A DNA stretch of 64,000 nt, taken from Bifiguratus adelaidae. Taxonomy: Eukaryota > Mucoromycota > Endogonomycetes > Endogonales. Shown here in pieces: positions 59,701 to 64,000 of the stretch (its first letter is position 1; each line of letters begins with the position of its first letter). The stretch lies in NCBI GenBank assembly GCA_002261195.1, contig MVBO01000001.1:165229-229228 (forward strand). The letters run 5' to 3'. A model generated the notes under the pieces. It had not been told where the DNA came from. It saw only the letters and a list, made by a program, of their open reading frames with translations, and ran no database searches. A program made the position numbers and the translations under genes.

Positions 59701-61544
59701 TTCAGCGTAAAGTCGTATGCATGCTAATGCGTGTAAGCATACTTTAGGTGTCGATATTCAAGACATTTACCTTGTAGATCTCTCGCTGCCACTGATCCAT
59801 GAGAGCGTCTGGTACAATGACTAACGTCGCACTCGAGACATAGACTTTCATGGGCCTTACTGTGCTTGCACTCCTCTTTTCCTTTTGGCGTTTGCTGCGC
59901 GTTGTCGCATATTTGAGGTAATACCGTGGATTCTTCTCTAGATAGTCGAAAACATCGGCTGACATGTAATCTTTGTATTGCCAATAGTTGATGCCGTTAC
60001 GAATGACTGATGAAGCCGAAATTTGTCTCAGACTAGGTGCGTCCTTTCGACGTAAAATCTGATGTTCTATTGCCTCCACAGCTTCAAATGTGTCCATGTC
60101 TGTACCTTCCCTTTGGGTAACTGATGCAACACCTATGAGGAAACCACCATCCGATATTCCATCTTCATCAATGAGGACAAGCTGCTTCATTATCGCTTCT
60201 GGAAAGGGATCGATGTCACAGGTCAGATATAGTTCGGGTGGCAAAAGCGGCAATAAGTTTTCATGCAACGTATGGACAATCAGAGCGATACAGATGCAAG
60301 TTTTCCCGGTACCCTATGTTCGTGGAGGTTAAAAATGGAGACAATAAAGATCAAGGTCCGACACTTGCCATGTCTTCGCAAATTATGCCTCCTAGAGCAT
60401 CCTCATAGGTAGCAGGTTCAAGATACACATCAAATGTCCCAGGGTCAAGATAGAGAGGCCGATCGTCGATGGTTGTTAGGCGTAATAGTGATGGATCTAC
60501 AATGTTCGCTGGTGCCAATTCTCGCTGGATGAGTTTATACAGTGACGACTATAGGAAATTGCGACAAATCAGTCGGTTGCGGCCAGATTGGTTCCGCATA
60601 CCTACCTTTTGGTATTGATATAAGGCCGTCCGCATCCCTTTTGGCGCGGTGCGGTCTAACACATCTTCCAACAAGCGTGAAACCTCTGGTATCTTGCATC
60701 TAGCCAACGCCGACATATCCGGCTTTGGCGATGGCATGGATAAATACATGTCGACAATGGATTTGGGTTTCTGCAAATGGTAGTGTGTGGTTAGAGATAT
60801 GACTCATGAGTTAACAATCACACTTTACCTCTGCCGGGAGCAACCCTAATCGAACATCATCGTCATGTGGCAAATTGTGACATTCGTATGCGCAGCGACG
60901 AGTGTCCAGTCGTTCCAGGAGAAGACGGCGTAGTGCTTTCTTGGCATTCTGAAGTCGTCCGAACGAGAAATTAGGAAAGAATCGTCTCCCAGGAATGTCT
61001 CGTGGAACGAGTTGCACAGAAAAGCGGTATAATCTCTCACTTTGCTCGTGGTCCAACTTCCTTGTCAATAGTCGCAAGCAGAAGGTTGCGAGATAATGCG
61101 TATGAGCAATCTGTATGTCTTTAAGTATATGTTGCGTCTCGATATCGCCATTTGCCGCTTCAGCTACGAGCTGATCAATGACAGCTTTCGAAGCGCGAAC
61201 CCAGCCTTGTTCCTCTTTGACGACGGAGACGTGGTCAGTCGTGGGTATAGAAACATCTATCACGCCCACTGGCAGTACATTGGCCGGGCAAGACAGCGCA
61301 TCTTCCATGATTGCCCCTAAATGTCTCCCGTGCACGCCCCGAAGATAGCTTTGGCCGATTGCTCGATTAGGTGAAAATGGATACTCTTTGGATTCACCGA
61401 TCGCGAGGAAACTGTTCCCTCTTCCTCCAGGACAACGCCATGCAGGACACTTCTGCTTCTGATGCCCTGAATTGACCTCGTTTGTGGCTTTCCAATATGT
61501 TTCTGCAGCGGCTGAGTATCTTTGCTGGTAACAAACGAAATCAT
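56798..61544 (-). CDS. SNF2-family ATPase/helicase, large
   Basis: Ten exons: 61544-61385, 61316-60829, 60770-60606, 60548-60369, 60313-59771, 59723-59576, 59521-58020, 57971-57887, 57837-57640, 57579-56798 (1416 aa). Helicase motifs: I in EDMGTGKT (usual form DEMGLGKT), II in LIIDEGHSM, III in CTGTPTHN, and VI in RQAIKRAHRIGQTRPV. A Cys cluster (CRCPYKG ... VDCRC) before motif II may bind zinc, and a ~110-residue charged, Ser-rich insert splits the core near 58.2-58.5 kb. The C-terminal ~270 residues are disordered and end in a basic stretch. Intron 4, right at motif I, is GC-AG. The layout recalls Rad5/HLTF-class remodelers but no RING is seen. The first exon is less certain; an ATG at 61308 would be a shorter start. 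Confidence 0.85.
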
Positions 61545-61931
61545 TGCAATCCTCAATGGCACGATCTGATCAACTCCTTTTTCATAAAATCATATCTTTG
61601 TACATCATTCTGCTCCATACTACACTTTCAGCGGAAGCAGCATACCGACAAGCGATTGGGAGAAAGGCCATTTAGTCACTCTGTCGAGAAGGCAAAGCAG
61701 TACTTGACGACAGCATGATGACGCTATATTGAGAGGTTACGCGACCATCCGCACGCAACCTTGTCCAATCGAGGTGTACTCCATCATCACATCGTTGGAA
61801 GGGTATCCGTCCTCTCAGTTGTTAATAGTAATGGGTCCAATGTGGTCAACATTAATCTCTCTCTCCTCTTCTTTTGCTTACGCACTGCTGGAGTTTGGGC
61901 TTTACATACATCTGCGAAGGCAGCAACATAG
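61545..61931. other. Spacer upstream of the SNF2 gene
   Basis: Presumed promoter of the SNF2 ATPase. It also includes a plus-strand frame with a hydrophobic stretch (61835-61905) that could belong to the unresolved locus that follows. No confident feature. Confidence 0.35.
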
Positions 61932-62461
61932 AAGGCTAGACGACTACCTTCATGGCAAAACTTACGGGAAGGCAATGCGGCCGTGGATACAGTCTTTAAA
62001 ACGCCAACAACGAGAGCAGTTGCATTAACAACGTACAACGGTGTTTTTCCAATCGGGACATCCACGTTACTATCAAGCTGTCTACTTGCATGGAAGCTGT
62101 GGCAATGTATATGGGCCTTAGAAGAGTTGCGTTTCACCAGAGAGGAGGACACCGAAGACTTCGACTGCTTCAGCAGCACTTTACGCCTTGTCGTCCACTC
62201 TTCCGAAATTGACAAGCTCAAGAAGTCAATATGGAATATGACGCTCAGACATCCTGGCTTTATCGCATTCATCGCCTATTGGATTCGGACCACATTTGAC
62301 AGCCAAATCCAAAACGGTGACCCTGTTACCTACGGCGGACTTTTCCTCTTCTTCAAAGGTTCCCGGATTCATAAACAGCTTAACGAAGGTAAGAGCAAAT
62401 CAAAAATGCATGCATGTTTAAAGTCTGTTTTCCTGCAGCTCCGAGCAAACCCCACCCCTGA
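61932..62461 (+). CDS. Unresolved gene, 3' exons only
   Basis: A plus-strand frame opens after a CATAG acceptor-like site and stays open to a good GTAAGA donor at 62388; a 50-nt intron with a CTGCAG acceptor joins it to a short last exon (62438-62461) ending at TGA. The frame encodes about 150 residues with two mildly hydrophobic stretches (TLLSSCLLAWKLWQCIW and GFIAFIAYWI) and ends KQLNEAPSKPHP. No start codon is found in this frame, so 5' exons are missing from the model. A long minus-strand frame overlaps it. I do not recognise a family; the existence of the gene rests on splice signals alone. Confidence 0.3.
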
Positions 62462-62933
62462 GACAAACTGTCATGTGATGAGATTACATTTTGACGCAGT
62501 TTTTCGCCCCCCTTGTGTCATCAATCCCAATAATGTTCCTCGCGAATTGGTAACTTACCCCCTCTCCCCCTCTTGCGCTCGCTCTCGATGGACGTATTTG
62601 CTTAAGCAGTTCAAGATCCCAACCTTGAGATATGCCTGGACTTCCCAACTCCAATCTTATGAGCCTTGTTTCTGTACAATTGACATTATCTTCCCATCTT
62701 GCTTACCTTCTGTATCTCTTGGTAAAATGTCAGCGAATTGAGATTGTCGTAGATGTGAAGAAACGTCACCATGCTTGAGTAGGTTATATTTTGGTACTTC
62801 GACCCGCTAAGGTGCTTGTCAATGTTAGTTGGATATAAAGGCTACCAAACAAGGGCTCCATTGTTTAGCGTGTCTTTCAAAAAAGGAAACTGTTCAGTTA
62901 CATTGCGAACCTTGTTTAGCTCGCTCTCTAGCC
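62462..62933. other. Spacer before the GH47 gene
   Basis: About 470 bp with only short frames; a C-rich patch near 62506-62513 and a C/T-rich stretch at 62561-62583. Presumed terminator and promoter sequence; nothing else seen. Confidence 0.45.
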
Positions 62934-64000
62934 ATGAAGGTGGAAGCAGGGCTTTTGGCAGCAAGCATAGTAGTCCTCTCCAATCTGAAGCCGGTGAGGA
63001 GCTTTTTTGAAGACTTTACTACACCTCGACTACCGACATTAGCAGACCAGACGCACTTCTCACCAAGGCGGCCTATAACGGACAGATACAGGCACTCCCC
63101 CTATGCAGTACTATACAGTGAAGAAGCGGATGAATGGAGCAATGCTAGAAAGCAGGCGGAAGTGCGCCAGGCGTTTCAGGATGCATGGGAAGGTTATAGA
63201 CGGCACGCTTGGGGCGCTGACGAAGTCAGACCGGTCACTGGCGATAGAAGAGACACTAGGTAGGTAACCAAGTTCTTTTGCATCTCGCTATTAAATCTCA
63301 TGGGATCGCTTGTAGGAATGGATGGGGAGGTGAGGAATTTAGCGCTGTTTGGATCTTCCGAAAGGTCGGTCGTACTCATATGGTCACTTGCAGCTACGGT
63401 CGTTGATGCACTAGACACATTATTTATCATGGGATTTGAGGAGGAGTTCCTAGAAGCAAGAGATTTTGTTGCCCAACTGGATTGGACAAAGCCAAGGAAT
63501 AGTCTCGTCAATGTCTTTGAAACGACAATCCGATATGTCGGCGGATTGTTGGCCGCATACGATTTGAGCGAGGACCGCGTATTCTTGGACAAGGCGGAGG
63601 AATTGGTTAGCTTACTATTACCTGCATTTGACAGCCCCACCGGCATGCCATGGCAGAATGTAGATTTCGATAGGTAGGTGCATCAACGTGCATATGGTGA
63701 GTTGTTGATCACGTACTGAATCGTGATGATAGCGGAAAATCGGCACCTTCTGGCTTCCCGAATGGGGCGTCAGTTCTTGCCGAAGTCGGCACTGTACAGC
63801 TTGAATTTACTCACCTTTCATACCTTACGGGAAATTGGACATACCATGCAATTGTGAGTTGCCTGCGCACGGTTACTGCTCGTTGGTTTACTGACGCTAA
63901 TTGATTTAGGCTCAAAAGACTATAGACTACTTTGATAAGCATGTGCAAACTAAACCACCTAATGCATACCCTATGCTAATTGATGTCACAAATGGCAAGC
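62934..64000 (+). CDS. GH47 class I alpha-1,2-mannosidase (5' part)
   Basis: Trims mannose from N-glycans in the ER/Golgi. Exons 62934-63259, 63316-63329 (14 nt), 63394-63673, 63733-63853 and 63910 to the window end give the first ~277 residues. An N-terminal hydrophobic stretch (GLLAASIVVLSNL) may be a signal anchor. The micro-exon supplies NGWG, which joins ATVVDALDTLFIMGFEEEF to form the classic GH47 motif. FETTIRYVGGLLAAYDLSED, PSGFPNGASVLAEVGTVQLEFTHLSYLTG and PMLIDVTNG follow as in the family. The catalytic carboxylates further on lie outside the window. The EDEM branch cannot be excluded. Confidence 0.93.

Overview
This is nuclear DNA from a fungus. The evidence is spliceosomal introns of about 45-75 nt in nearly every gene, plus typical fungal proteins: a Golgi MNN-type mannosyltransferase, ERD1-like EXS protein, vacuolar alkaline phosphatase, orotidine-5'-phosphate decarboxylase (URA3) and ECM29. 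The many introns argue against a budding yeast; an early-diverging fungus or a basidiomycete fits better, but the phylum cannot be fixed from this window. I rebuilt 31 gene models by hand (about 130 introns) by joining exons at GT-AG or GC-AG borders and checking that each model keeps frame. One further weak locus and one gene tail are also listed.

Layout. 0-6 kb: tail of an unknown gene, COQ5 (ubiquinone synthesis), mannosyltransferase, KH-domain protein. 6-19 kb: a 1212-residue tail-anchored protein of unknown function, a small secretory-pathway membrane protein divergent from a RING/TRAF E3 ligase, an A20/AN1 zinc-finger protein, gluconokinase, an F-box/WD40 protein and a RING-CH (MARCH-type) E3 ligase. 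19-26.5 kb: a polytopic membrane protein, a YbaK-type tRNA deacylase homolog head-to-head with POP1 (RNase P/MRP), and a PWWP/Tudor chromatin reader. 26.7-35.8 kb: seven genes in a row on the plus strand with very short spacers (ERD1-like, URA3, an AP-1-accessory-like acidic protein, CBS protein, TBL/PC-esterase, alkaline phosphatase, VanZ-like). 35.9-42.1 kb: ECM29, the proteasome scaffold, in 13 exons. 42.4-49.4 kb: four redox genes in a row on the minus strand, namely two tandem FAD monooxygenases with identical exon plans, a Gfo/Idh/MocA oxidoreductase, and an NAD/FAD-binding amine-oxidase-like gene with an in-frame TGA. 49.6-64 kb: TFIIIC WD40 subunit, gamma-tubulin complex protein, 4-hydroxyphenylpyruvate dioxygenase, a large SNF2-family ATPase, an unresolved locus, and a GH47 alpha-mannosidase cut by the window end.

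Themes. Genes are packed very tightly, with stop-to-start gaps down to 15-50 bp and divergent start codons 40-50 bp apart. Two tRNA-linked genes (YbaK-like and POP1) share one of these tiny divergent spacers. GC-AG introns are unusually frequent (8 of about 130). No rRNA, tRNA, transposon, CRISPR or viral element was recognised.
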